In this document: one piece after another, positions 51,532 through 64,000 of the stretch | How positions within the stretch are numbered: position 1 is the stretch's first letter | Layout of the letters: each line of letters starts with the position of its first letter | Source of the DNA: Ecdyonurus torrentis | Lineage: Eukaryota > Arthropoda > Insecta > Ephemeroptera > Heptageniidae | Length of the DNA: 64,000 nt | Direction of reading: 5' to 3' | Assembly (NCBI GenBank): GCA_949318235.1 | Contig: OX439131.1 | Span: 22,278,802-22,342,801, forward strand | Made by a program: the position numbers and the translations under genes | Notes under the pieces: generated by a model | What the model was told of the DNA's origin: nothing | The model's database searches: none | Seen by the model: the letters and a program-made list of their open reading frames with translations, nothing else

Positions 51532-53965
51532 GTGAGTAAATTAACACTGTTTTAATTAATAATGTATGAGCTATTATATCACTTCAATGTTGTGACATAA
51601 TAATGACAAATTAACTAATTAGCAACGCAACGTAAATTTTTATGTTTATTTTAAAAAATTATTTAAAATATTTACATTTTATTATACCTTCTTGTAACTC
51701 AATTTTGAATAAACTTGGAATTTAAAAGTAAAATAATTATTAATAATTATAGAATTGGCTATATTTCAAATTACATTGCAAAAGTTTATATTTTAAGCTA
51801 TTCCTATATCAACATGATTCTTAAAAAAAAAAAAAAAAAAAAAAAACTATATCTTATCATCATTCTGTTGATGATATTTTGTAGACTTATTGTATGTATA
51901 ACTTATGCAAGAGACCAAGCATTTTATAATATACTTTCAAGCATGATACATCGTGGATGCACGCAAATTATCTATTTCATAATTATACAGCATTGCAGTG
52001 CGGTAATATAGATCAATTTACACAAGTTTGTGTCTGGCATATTACGTCTTATTTACCATAAGAAAAACTTTCTCTAGTTGCACGAGATGAAAGACTTTTT
52101 TTTATCATAATAGGACAAAGTATACAGTAAATACTGTAGCTATACGTGCAGATTTACTCGTTTAAATACACTGATACTGACACAAAAATATTACAAAGAC
52201 AAATTAAGTATCAATACTGTTATAGATAACAGATATTTATTCAAAACTTATAGATTTACAAGTCATATATATATTACAATAGTAACTTAATTTATGAGAG
52301 TAATTTTTCCTGTAAAAATGAAATGAAATAGTAAAACATTATTATATAATATAATATATTTTTTGAAATGTGATCGCTACTTTTGATCAGATTTAGATTA
52401 ATACTGAATCCATCTTAAAATGTGTATTTATAGACAAAGACAATATAACAATAAGTTACAGTATAAATAGAATAGACAGTAACCATTAATAAACAAAACG
52501 TCTAACTTAATTAAAAAAATCATTCTAAAACAATTGCACTTTTCTTAATTACTGCTATTGTAACAAGGAAGAAATTATAAAGTTTTTTTTTTCTCTTTCC
52601 TTTTCCGTAAAGAAAGTTATAAAAACTTTTCATACTCAATGACTATGAATTTAAGATTAATTAAATCATTTAAATTGTAATTAATATTTAAATATTTTTG
52701 GAAAAGTTGGGATATATAAACATACTAAAAAAATAGCAATTATTATATAGCAACTATTATATTATAGTCGTAATTATTAAGTTAAATTTATGATGATGAT
52801 GATGATGAATGTGCTATTATTAAACTTAAAGTGCTATATCTAAAGAACAGTGGCAAAATATCAAAATTTGCTGTAGATTAGGATTTCAGATATCTCAAGT
52901 AAATAAATAAATAATTATATAATATTTTATTTTACGAACTAACTGCTATAAATTTATTTTCTGTTTCTATTTCTACAAAAACAATTAAAAAAATATAACA
53001 TATTTTAACCAGGTTTATTTATTCTACTATTTTTGTTGTCCTTTCGATTTAATACACCGTACATTATCTGATTATTTTAAAACTGCAATGAATATTTCTA
53101 GTGAGTTAAATTCACAGGATTACGCAGATATGTAATCCTTACTGTACTGCACTTTAATTTTGTTTTCTTATTATTGCAACTTATCATTATCTTTCCATAC
53201 GTCAAATTACGATGCTAACATTTCGTAACACACACCGCATAATGTTTTTTTTTTTATATATACATTGTATTGAAATGTATTGTTATTATACTGATTTGAA
53301 TTTTCAATATTTTCATATTTTTTTTCTTCAGATTTTTATTTTGGCCAATGCAAATATCAGAATAAAAATTATTATGTAAAAATACTCATTATTTACTCAA
53401 GGGTAAATTAATTAATTTTATAATGTATATACGGTAACCATGTTGCATGACTTTTAAATATATGACATAATTTCACCACTATTAAGGTGCAAAAAAATAT
53501 ATGTATATATAGTAAAAAACTACAAAGTAAATTTTATTGCAATATATAATAAATTTTTATTATAGCTTTATATTCGTATGAACAAAGAAATTTATGAACT
53601 TACCATAAAAATGCACACAAAATCATAATCTTTTTTAAAAGTATCAATGGAAAAAGGCCTATAAGTCATCACTCATCAGTGAATTATGATCATGAATAAT
53701 TTATGTCTACAGTATGTACTACGATGTCATGAAAAATAGCACGTTGAGAATTTTTAACTATACTTAAAATTTTAATTTCACGAAGAAAAAAAAAAAAAAA
53801 AAAAAGCGTCAAACAAATGTTGCACAGTCAACAAATATACAATGAATATCTCGAAACAGGTATCATGATCCCTTATAGGCAAGGTTTCATGCTAGGTTAC
53901 CGGACTAAAAATTATTGTGATTCAGACTACGTTCCTAATTCAAGATTTGATTTTACAGAGGAACC

Positions 53966-56572
53966 ATGCGGTGGGTTCAAGTGGTGACCATCATTTGGGC
54001 AGCAATGCTTGCAATTCTAGCCCTCGTCCCAATTCAAGCAGTTCCCGTACCTGCTGAGGTAAGTTGTCACACACGATGGCATTTTTTTTATGATAAAACG
54101 TAATACGTTTATTAAATAAATTTGTCAGAAATTACGAATTATATATAAAAAAAAACTTGTTTATTTCTTTTTGAAGCACGTAACAAAAAATAATAATAAT
54201 AAAAAAGACTTGTATGCGATTAAATATTTGTGCTAAAACATTACACGAAATTTCAGCAAAATTCTTTTTTTGACTTCGAAAGACCAACACCTTCTAGTTT
54301 AAACGCAATTCAAAAAGCCCTCTACAATTACCTAGAGGTAAGTGCAATTTAATTATAAAATTAAATAAGAAACATTGTTAAATTATAAATATATTATTTG
54401 TTATAAAAAGATTGACTAACATTCAATTCATCTACTAATCACTCACACGTTTGTGAGTACCTTTTATCCTACTATCCGGTACCCTATGGTATTGTTTACC
54501 CTGATTTAATGCCATAGCCAAAATCGGTTGTAGCCGAAGCCAATCGTGGATACTATTCGCGAGGAGGAGAAATACGGCAACGAGGGCGAGGTGTTGGGAG
54601 CGGTGGGTCGCGGCATCGTCAGCGGTACAGAGTCACTCACCACGTCTCTCGCAGCAGCGGCGGCGGTCAGTATCATCTCAAATATCAAACATCTCCTGCA
54701 TGAAAAATATAAATTTCAAAAATTTCTTAAACTTTTTTTCTTTAACTATTATTATTATTATCATTGTTTTGTTTTTTTCAATCAGAATTAGCATACCGTA
54801 AATATAGAGAAAATCTATAAATATATATAATAATGACGATCGAAGTAACGGGGTAGTGTTCAAAAATATAAAACATAATCTATTAATTCCTTACTTAGAA
54901 TTTCTCTAAAATTCCAATATACAACCTTGATCTTGTTTTCATTCGCACAACAAATCACTATAGCAATTAATTTTTTTCAATATTTAGGACACTAGTTTAG
55001 CTCGTTTGAATATATATGGAAAAGCACATGTGTACTAATAAAATTTTCAGAAGGTTACTCAAAGCTAGTTCTCGCGAAGCAATATCTGCACTTAATTTTG
55101 TAACATTGGTTGAATAGAATTTCAACGGTCTTAAATTGAGACATTGCATGCATGCAATCAGTTTATTATACAGTATACAGAAAATAGAATAATACTCCGT
55201 ATGTGCGAATTTTCATAAAAATATACCATTGCAAACACTCAATTTGTTTTCATACATATTCATATTATTACAGTGACATATACACTAAAATACTAGGTAT
55301 ATGCTAATTTTGTCACGCACAGGAAGTTATATTGACAGAGGTAAATTTCACTGAAACTAATATAAGTATATATATTAGGATCAGTCTTTTTTTATTTGGC
55401 TTGCATTTTTTGTGAAAGTGTTTTAATCACGTGTCAACTTCCCACTCAGGTGCTTCTCTCTTTCTGACGTACTGAACTCTACTATTCTATATGATTGAAA
55501 AAATTAGTAGAACTTTGAAATTTATTGGTATAAAATGCCACTGCAAACAAACTATTGTAATAGGATGTGAAATGAAAAAAAATCCCATTAGTCATCTAGA
55601 AAACTTCACATTTTAAGTTGAAAATTACTTTTGTAATCGAGCAAGGTATATTTTTAGTACGGTCATGATATCAGAATTGCTATGAAAAAACTGTATGATT
55701 ATCGCAAATATTATAAACTATAATTTACAGAAAGAACAAAAAAATATAACAATGAAGTATAATTATATAGAATCAAATCTTTAAACAACATAATTTACTA
55801 TGAAAGATCTAATTTAACGTTAAAATTGAACTAAAACTTTATTTGGTCAATGAAATATTATAAATTTTGTGACAAAATAATACATAATTGTTTTGTAGTA
55901 TAACTGATTGAGCTCAAATTAATAACATACTAAAAAAAAAAAAAAATTATTATTTGAATATTATTATATTGGTTAGGTGAGAAACAAACTATCATATCAT
56001 TGTTTTTATTTTACGATTTACGTAATAAAAAAATACAGAATTATTAAAATAATGCATATTGATATTATTGATAAAAAAAAATACAATAATGCTGTACGTA
56101 AACTCTGTTCTCTTGCACCAAAAATGCGCATTCCATTTTATTTAACATAGCTGATCGTCATTTTAGGAGAAAAGAACAGAGGGTGTACAAACAGCATTCA
56201 GCCTTGATCGAATAATATAATGAAACTTGAATTCAAAAAGACATTTTATAATAAAAAATATAATAATTAGATTAATAGGTTAAGGAACTAGATGAGAAAT
56301 CACTTTTTTTTTTTTTTAAGAACTTGAAGGACTTAATTTTTAAAGTAATAACTATAATTATTAATTTTCTTCCAGCAAGGTAATATAGATAATAGAAAAA
56401 GTAGCAATCGGTGTTGTTGTGGTTTTATTAATAATTTGTGCTGTATTTTTATATTTAAATAACTTATTTCTGTGTGTTTTGTTCACAGGTTCCAAGTAGC
56501 GTGTTTCGTCAACTCTTGAAGCGATTGACTGACACCCTCAACAATATAGGTTCTCGTATTGTTGGTCTCTGA
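53966..56572 (+). CDS. Small secreted protein, peptide gene D (unrecognised family)
   Basis: Coding exons 53966-54058, 54257-54337, 54534-54665 and 56489-56572, all phase 0, give 129 residues. The ATG lies seven bases after an acceptor. Residues 1-26 are a signal peptide (core VVTIIWAAMLAILALV, cleavage likely before VPVPAE). Exon 2 has FFDFE and ends in KALYNYLE. Exon 3 (44 codons) is GC-rich and acidic at first (REEEKYGNEGE), then small-residue rich, ending in an Ala run. Exon 4 encodes VPSSVFRQLLKRLTDTLNNI and ends IVGL, a cationic amphipathic helix. Exon 3 is symmetric, so skipping gives 85 residues. It shares exon phases, the last-exon pattern and the basic residue at position 7 with A, B and C, but is the most diverged along with A. 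There is no cysteine. The function is not recognised. Confidence 0.78.
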
Positions 56573-58079
56573 TCTCTGCAGCACTACACGCAATTATTGC
56601 TTGCTCAACAATCATGGCATTATTATTTTTATATAAAAAATTAAATAACTTAATACCTTGAAAAAGCTTAATCCTTATAACATATTTTGTGCCATGACTT
56701 TATAATTTTGAACTTTTAAACAATATTGGAACAGTTTAAGAATATAGTGCAACAAAGTTATTGTTTTATTTGAAGACTCTATAATATACTCTTGCAAGAA
56801 ATGCAACTGCGTACCAATTTTACCTCTACAAAAATAGCATGCCATATTTGTACTCTTGCAATAATAAAAAATATATAACATTCAACATTCAAAACAGGCA
56901 CATCAAAATAATAATGTAAAATCAATTTTAAATTTAAATAGCCATGCAGTTTGTCCGATCGCAGAGGCCACGTCATACACGGCACTCATTTTTATTGTCT
57001 TTAAATAGACAGTAAACTTGTCTCATATGGTCATAAAATTAACATTTTTTTGGTTAATATTTGATGAAATAATTTACCAGAGCACATATTTTTACTGAAC
57101 GTTCCAATAATACTCTGTACTTTTCTCCCCACGTGCAACATCTTCCTGTGGCTTTGAGTGCCTTCTGTATTATTTTTTCCAATTATTAATACATAAAAAG
57201 CATAATAATATTAATTATACTTTGTATTGATGGTATTTCAATTTATCTGCTCCCTTAATTACAGATAACAATATACATGAGTTATATTTTGCTTGTTTAA
57301 ATTCTGCACTATTTGCAATAAATTGGATTGCATATTATGCAATCTTAATTAAAAGTATTAAATTTTTTTGTATTACAATTAAATTTATTGTATATTCATA
57401 CTGAAATTTGTCTCTATGCGAGTCTATATGATCCGGATAAAAAAGGTTCTTACAATTCCGATATGTAAATAATTACAAAAATACTTTTTCTAAGAGCCGA
57501 CTAATTTTTTTTCTAACAATAGAAAAGTATTTTAATTTTCTGTATGTTACAGTAAAACTTATTTCATAGTGTGTTAATTTATGCAAAATATGTATATAGT
57601 ATAATATATTCATACGTTTTGTAATACAAATGTCTATATAATAAATCAATAAAATGATATACATTTATAAAAAATATGCTTTCATTAAAATGCAACCCTG
57701 CTGCATTTATATATACTCCACTGAAAAAAACTGAGTTACCTGCCGTTCGACCTTTTACGGTATCGCCCAGCCGCCCCCTTCTCTTCAAATGTGACAATGT
57801 GCGATACTTTAGGCATGCCCGATTTAAATCGACTGAGGTTTTTTGAGTCGAGTATAGGTACTATGATTTCATAAGCGCAATTTAAAATAGACATATAAAA
57901 AAATCGAAGTCTAAATGTGGAGAAAATAATAAGACAAATATCGCATTCAATGTTTAATTAAACGGAATTTTATTTGTTTAGAAATGCAAAAAAAATATAG
58001 TTGTAGAAAGCATGAAAAAATCACAAACATCGCAAAGAGATAAAATGAACAGAAAGTGTATCAGCTTCAAATTTATAAA
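56573..58079. other. Intergenic region between peptide gene D and the beta-galactosidase gene
   Basis: AT-rich convergent interval that should hold both 3' UTRs. A short GC-richer patch at about 57736-57800 (TGCCGTTCGACC ... CAGCCGCCCCC) is not recognised: it is not a tRNA by eye and has no useful open frame. Confidence 0.55.
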
Positions 58080-61000
58080 TTAAGGTATATTGATAGCACA
58101 CTTGGTGTCGAGTACAGGGTTTGGTGAAAGACGAACGGTGCACGCGGCAGACCCTCCAGTGCAAGGTACCGGCGCACGTTCCAGCTCTACTAGAACTATC
58201 CTGTTCTTGTTTGGAGCCAATAGCAACAAGTTACCAGGAAGATAAAGAGTTCTTTGAGGACCTGCCATAGACCAGTATCGTCCTAAATTGAAGCCATTTA
58301 TAAAAGCGATACCCTATGGAATAAAAACAAATTTAAACTTGCATCATTAAAATTTTCAAGCATGCGGAATAGAATACAATTTTTCAACTATAATAAAGAC
58401 CTCTCACTCACTCTACCATTAAGAAAATAACTATATTATCCTGAAAATAATATAAGATTCACTAAAAAAAACTTCTTTTAGCATTAATCTACAGTATACA
58501 TAATATATTTATGTATAATTATGTATATTATTAACTATATACGTATAATTACTTTCCTACTTTTTTTTTTATTTATTATTATTTTTTTGTGTATGTTGCA
58601 TTTATAGCGTTACGAAAAATGCCACTAAAATTGTTGACTCACTTTAAACCATCCTCCAAGGTCAAGGAATGTGTCCAGAGCAGGGTGTACAGTGTCGTTA
58701 CTTGGTAGCACAAAATCTCCCCAATAAATCCCAGGGATTGTTGCTTTACCCGGAGTCCTATTGTCAAGTCTTGCTGACGATGTTTTGATTAGTTCATCAA
58801 TCAATAAAATTTCCTTGCCGTAACTTTCCAGTGGGAACTGATACATCGTCCAGTTGGTCAATATCTTGTCGTGTAACGTCACGTTTTTCAGGAGTCCCTG
58901 TCAAATTTTAGGTATATAGTAAACCAATGAATTAAAATGTAGAATTTTTATTTCCTTACCTTGAAATCATTGATATTAGCTCCATAATTTACTCTGCCTT
59001 GATTTTCCACTAAAATTTCTAATTCGTCTCCAGGAACCACAAGTAAAGGCATACTGTAAATCTTCTGCGTTCTACTCAGCGTTCCAACAATGTTCTTTGG
59101 AAGGAAAAATAAAAAATAAAATAACATTAAATTTTAGTAAGTTGAAAGCTAATAAATGTTGTAAAATTTTACATGTATTTGTAATGTAATGGTAAATTAC
59201 TTACTTTATTAATAAAAACTTGCGCTCTATCTCTCATATCAGGAGCATTCAATAAAGCAGGATCAGGGAAACATTTTATGATTGGTGTCTGATAAAGCAC
59301 CAGTCCGCTCCACTAAAAACGAAACAAAAAATAATAATAATAAAAAAAAAATCTATGCCTTACTTATTTGTAGTTGTGGCTTTTTATGATAAATTAATGT
59401 TCTATTCTATGTTTTTATTACAAAATTTTTATATAAAATAATTTTAAAATGAAATAGCTATATAGTGTACGCTTTATAGTATTAGGAAAAAAAAATACCT
59501 GTCCCAATTCTTCAAACTTAAGTGGATAATGAGATTCAGTATGTCTGATTCTTGCAAGTAGTGTAAAGAGCGAGCCAACAAATTTCATCTGCACTCTACC
59601 ATAGTCACCTTTTTCTGATGGCTTTGGAACTTCACCAGGTGGTGCAGGTAAATACTAAAATAAGATTAATTTATTGTTTTAAAATCATTGATAAGCTTTT
59701 TAATATAGTAAATACACAAATTGTCTTATACTTTTAACACGGTATCTCTAATTGCGTAATATTTCGGTGTTGGATCCCCTGCTTCACTCAATGGTGCGTC
59801 ATAATCGTACGACGTTGGTTGAGGACTGTATGTGCCACCCATGTTTGCTCCTACATAATAATAAAGTTATTAAATCAATTAAAACATTCATATCATCATT
59901 ATGTGATTTTTTTTATAACAGTTCTTATTAAAAATAACAATAATAAACACAAATAAAAAAACAAATGTTATAATTTTTAGCTGTCATAATTTCTTATGCA
60001 CTGTTTGCCCTGTGTTATTATTAGAGAACTTTAATAAGTTATTATTATTAACAATAATTTACTATACAATCATAAACAAAAAATCAGTAATTATAACATG
60101 CAAACACGTTAACAAAATTGTGTTAGATACAAGATATAATAAAAATATATGGATTTTCTGTTAAATATTTTATACGGCATATTTATATATAAAATATTTA
60201 TAAAAATATATTTATAAAATAAAATATTTTAGGGTCAGTTGCAGTTAAATTTTATATTGATTTTTTTTTTTTAATAAATCTTACAAAACCAGTGGAAGTA
60301 AAAAGTAAACTATAAAAAATTTTTATATAGATTTCCTGATTACAAATGTTATCACACGCTATATGGACGATAAAACACGAAATCTATGCACGGGGCTGCC
60401 CAAACATGCAACACATGATATAACGTACATTGAGAATTATTTTTAGAAAATTGTAAGGCATACCGGTGACCAAAGGAAAATCTACATGATTGTCAAATTC
60501 AAAAGACGATTCCAAAATATCAGCTCCTGCATACACAATAACATATTCATGAGTTTTACGATCATTAATTATAATTATATTTAATTTTTACTTTCTATAA
60601 AACAATTAAAAAATTATCAAATCATACTATAAAATACATGATTTTACAACTATATATTATGGTCTCGTAGGTGCGTGATATTCAGTTAAGAAATTTTTCT
60701 CCTCTAGGCTCTCTATTTGTTTCTTATTTGTGCTAAGAAAAAAAAACTGTTTAACATAATATGATTGCCTATATATCGTTAAAAATTTACTATAACAAAA
60801 TGAATATGAGATGTAGAAACATAGCTGCGTATATAACATTTACTCTATTTAAGTTATTGTATTCACACAATATATTATATATATATATATATATATATAA
60901 TTAGATGGCATTAAAATAATAATTGCAAAAGTTTCACCTGCAGTAAAGCCAAAGTTGGTTCCTCCAAAGAACATGTAGAAGTTAACTGAGGCATTAATGG

Positions 61001-63192
61001 CAAGCATTTGATCTAGTGTCTGAACCACGCTGGATGTGCCTACTGTGGAGTGCCGTTCGCCCCAGTGGTCCAGCCATCCGGGGTAAAACTCAGAGTTGAC
61101 CAGTGGGCCGCGAGGTTCGTACTTACGCATCGCTTCGAACGAAGCGTTCACATCACTCGCTGAAACACAAAACTTAATTAAATTTTTACACACATATTTA
61201 TGTGTGTATATTTGTATACCCGTTGGAAAAAAAATTTATTTTAATTTTTATATTTTCATGCACGCATAAATATCATTATTCTTTTACTATATAAAAATAA
61301 TTATTTTAAATTAATTATTATAAAATTTAAGCACTTTATTTTATAAATAATCACATACATGCTCCAAAATCAACAGTAGCATAAACTCCGTTAATTTTTC
61401 CACACTTCAAATAAGAAGCTGCATTCCCATCAGTTGTGAATAAAACTGCTGCATTGCCAACATAAGACTCAAATATTTCCTTCAGAGTTGACGTATAAAC
61501 GAAATCACACGCCGAGTAACTACCATATTCGTTCTCCACCTAATTAAAATATAATAATCATAATTTAAATGTATGCTTAAACAAAACGACCGTAAAAATT
61601 ATGATATTAGTACCTGGACCATGATAATTGGACCTCCATTTCCGTATAGGAGAGGACTCATTCTTGTCATTAACACTGTTAGCCAGCGGTGAACGTACGA
61701 CATGTATGCTATATGACAAATGTGTTCAATATTTAGTTGTTGTTTTTAAGGTTAAATATTCCATAAACTTTGAATTAATACATACTTGCGTCATTCGTGC
61801 GCAGTTGCATTTGAGGGTAGTGTTGCAAAAGCCATGATGGTAATCCTCCCTTCAAAAAAAAAAAAAAAAATGTAGCTTTTTTATTTTAATTAAAATTATT
61901 TTTTTATCAATTAATTAATTAATTAAAGTTTTTTTTAAATTTATTTATTACCATTTCCCTCTCAGCACAAATGTAGGGTCCAGGTCTTAGCAGAACCAAC
62001 AGATCCTCTTCCGCTGCGATGTTGATGAACTGAATGAGATTCATATCGCCAGAAAAATCAAAGTTTCCTGGGGTCTTTTCATGGCTGTTCCACTCAACAT
62101 AGCTACATAAAATATCAATTATAAATATTATATATGCAAAAGGAGAGAGCAAGGAGAAAGTTTTTTTGAATTTTGCTCTGAAAATTATACGTATCATTTA
62201 ATTAATTTAGTCATGGAAATACTTACGTTGTAACAGCATTCAGTCCTGCTGATCTTAGCTTACGCAAGCGATCCCTCCAAAACATGGAAGGTACCCTAAA
62301 GTAATGCAAAGAACCAGACACGTATCGAAACGGCTCTCCATCGCGGAGAAATTGGTTGTTGGCATAATCCAGACGAAAATCTCGAAGTGCAACCTGTGTA
62401 CAACGCATTTTTCAAATTTGCCATCCAAAATAAAATTAAAAGTACTTTATTATAACGTACTGTAGTGTTGTACCCAAATTCAAAAAGGTACAAATAAAAG
62501 CAATTTATAACGAGGGAGAATTAGAGATCTAGCAATAATAATAATTGTTATCACTTATTTTATTATATATATTGTCTCTTGCATCACTCAAGAAATTTTA
62601 ATACGAGTGAAAAATTTCCAACCTTAGAAATAATTTTGATTTTATGCATTTATCTATTTTCTCTATATAAAAAATTTAATATTTTAATTAATATTTAATA
62701 TTTTATTTTATGCGTTTATTTTGTGCACAACATTTTGGTGTAATTAATAAAAATATTAAAATTGCAAATTTGTTTCATTTTAATTTATTATAAAAAAAGC
62801 TATGATAAAATGTACTTTAATAATAAAATATATAAAAATGCGTGATAAATATAAAAACCATGCAAACGTATAACTGGCAATTAAAATCCCTGGAGTGAAA
62901 CGCACGTGTATTATACATAATTATTCAATATCAACCAAAATTAAAATGACCAAACCGTATTTTTGTAAATAATTTTAAGTACAGGTTCATCACCAAAATT
63001 AATATAATTCCCATACAAATTATTATTATGTTACAACTGAGTCACGGTTTCACAAACAAAATAATTATTTACTTTTTAGCTACGTTAACTCTTGCCCCAA
63101 TCCGACGACACATATACAAAATGTTTTTTTTTTTTAAATGAACTTACCGTTACTGAGATGAACAGTGATATGAAAATGAAACAATTCATCAT
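58080..63192 (-). CDS. Glb1: Beta-galactosidase, glycoside hydrolase family 35 (GLB1-like)
   Basis: Fourteen exons in transcript order: 63148-63192, 62227-62393, 61952-62102, 61786-61849, 61614-61708, 61359-61539, 60938-61159, 60464-60526, 59732-59850, 59499-59654, 59205-59312, 58960-59094, 58643-58897, 58080-58313. All joins keep frame, giving 664 residues (human GLB1 is 677). Residues 1-15 are a hydrophobic signal peptide ([10 protein letters not shown]). The GH35 barrel shows [19 protein letters not shown], the acid/base Glu178 in VENEYG and the nucleophile Glu258 in [14 protein letters not shown], then FFGGTNFGF. The jelly-roll domains follow, with [14 protein letters not shown] and [10 protein letters not shown] near the C-terminus. 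It removes terminal beta-galactose from glycans in lysosomes or after secretion. Oddity: exon 8 (21 codons) adds about 21 residues between NFGFTAG and [10 protein letters not shown], where relatives are usually continuous. Its phase is symmetric, so it may be optional. Confidence 0.95.
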
Positions 63193-64000
63193 GCAAAAAA
63201 ACAAACACGTCTTCTCCTTTTGTATATAAAAAAAGATATGGTGTCACGGATCACGACGACGCTCGTTCGTTTCCAATTTCAGTATAGTCATGCGTTTAAT
63301 TGTTCCCGGCCTTTAGAGTTTTGCAATCAATATATTGACTGAAATAAACTCCAAAACAGCTTTTTTTTATATACACGAAAAAACAAAATACTATCACTGC
63401 ACGAGAGTTTACACTGATAAGTGATCGTCTGCACCAAAGGCTAAACAAATGTTAACGCATGAGCTATATGGTGATAACTGTTGTATATGTACAAGAGTTA
63501 TGCAAACAAAATATAATAGACATTATATATTCTGTAGTTTTGGTTATAGCGCATCGCGTGTTCATTTAATTCTAAAATGTATTTCAAAATTTAAGTTTAA
63601 CAATATTTTATATTGATCGCAATATTCTCGATTAAGTTATACCAAAAAAAAATAATATTTTTTTACAAAATTTTTATCATGAACTGTTGATAATGAAGAG
63701 AAAAGATTAAACTGACCCTTTAGGTCAGATATTTATAAAACAGCAGTCAGAGAGATGTTAATAAAAACGATTCAATAATCTCTAATAAAATAATGATCTT
63801 CAATCTAGGGTACTTATATATTCTAGTGACGTGCAGTGTTTGCGTTTCCTATTTATTTTTTTTGTACACTTAAAAAAAAGTCAAAAGTAATTGCAAATTA
63901 TGCAACGTTAAAATTTTGCCTATCTTTTATGTAAATTAAATAATGCTATGCACTGTATATTTAATTGGTTAGTCAGAACAGGTTGTTACCCCCCCCCCCC
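63193..64000. other. Upstream region of the beta-galactosidase gene; window edge
   Basis: Presumed promoter and 5' UTR of the minus-strand galactosidase gene, with a slightly GC-richer patch at about 63240-63320. No TATA box could be placed with confidence. The window ends in a C run (63990-64000), which may reflect a contig edge. Confidence 0.5.

Noticed and set aside
63990..64000. Terminal C run as a biological feature
   Set aside because: It sits exactly at the window edge and may be a contig end or sequencing artefact.

Overview
This is a strongly AT-rich eukaryotic window with GT-AG spliceosomal introns, many (TA)n and homopolymer tracts, and foldback transposon remnants. The gene content (a Fer3-type bHLH factor, cyclin L, a TECPR1/Pex23 homologue carrying a galectin domain, a lysosomal-type beta-galactosidase) points to an arthropod, most likely an insect. 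I cannot name the order with confidence. Apart from low-complexity shadows, most coding exons lie in islands of visibly higher GC within AT-rich introns, which makes exon calls fairly reliable. All exon joins given here keep the reading frame. Layout: (1) 300-4080, plus strand: Fer3, with a probable non-coding first exon and three coding exons (258 aa). (2) 5007-13266, minus strand: cyclin L, eight exons (474 aa), facing Fer3 tail to tail. One large intron holds a GC-rich block that looks like a stop-containing cassette ('poison') exon. (3) 16045-23944, minus strand: Tecpr1, 22 exons, 1325 aa, with two dysferlin domains, tectonin repeats, a PH-like region and an inserted galectin domain that keeps its sugar-binding residues. 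(4) 24.4-27.3 kb: a transposon-derived region with a large imperfect palindrome and a rearranged second copy. (5) 28.8-56.6 kb, plus strand: four tandem genes, here called A to D, each encoding a small secreted protein (99, 76, 133 and 129 aa). They share a signal-peptide exon, phase-0 introns throughout and a last exon encoding a short amphipathic helix with a basic residue at its seventh position. B, C and D also have a GC-rich non-coding first exon several kb upstream. I do not recognise this family, and it is the best candidate for something undescribed. (6) Within the cluster, a poly(A)-tailed, frameshifted retrocopy of the tyrosyl-tRNA synthetase C-terminal domain (about 49.97-50.31 kb, minus). 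(7) 58080-63192, minus strand: a complete GH35 beta-galactosidase (14 exons, 664 aa) with both catalytic glutamates and an unusual 21-codon extra exon. The window ends in a C run that may be a contig edge. How the parts work together: Fer3, CycL, Tecpr1 and the galactosidase are unrelated housekeeping or developmental genes that happen to be neighbours. Tecpr1 (autophagosome-lysosome and damaged-membrane handling) and beta-galactosidase (lysosomal or secreted glycan breakdown) both touch glycans and lysosomes, but nothing in the sequence shows co-regulation. The four peptide genes look like a lineage-specific tandem expansion with modular, possibly alternatively spliced symmetric exons.
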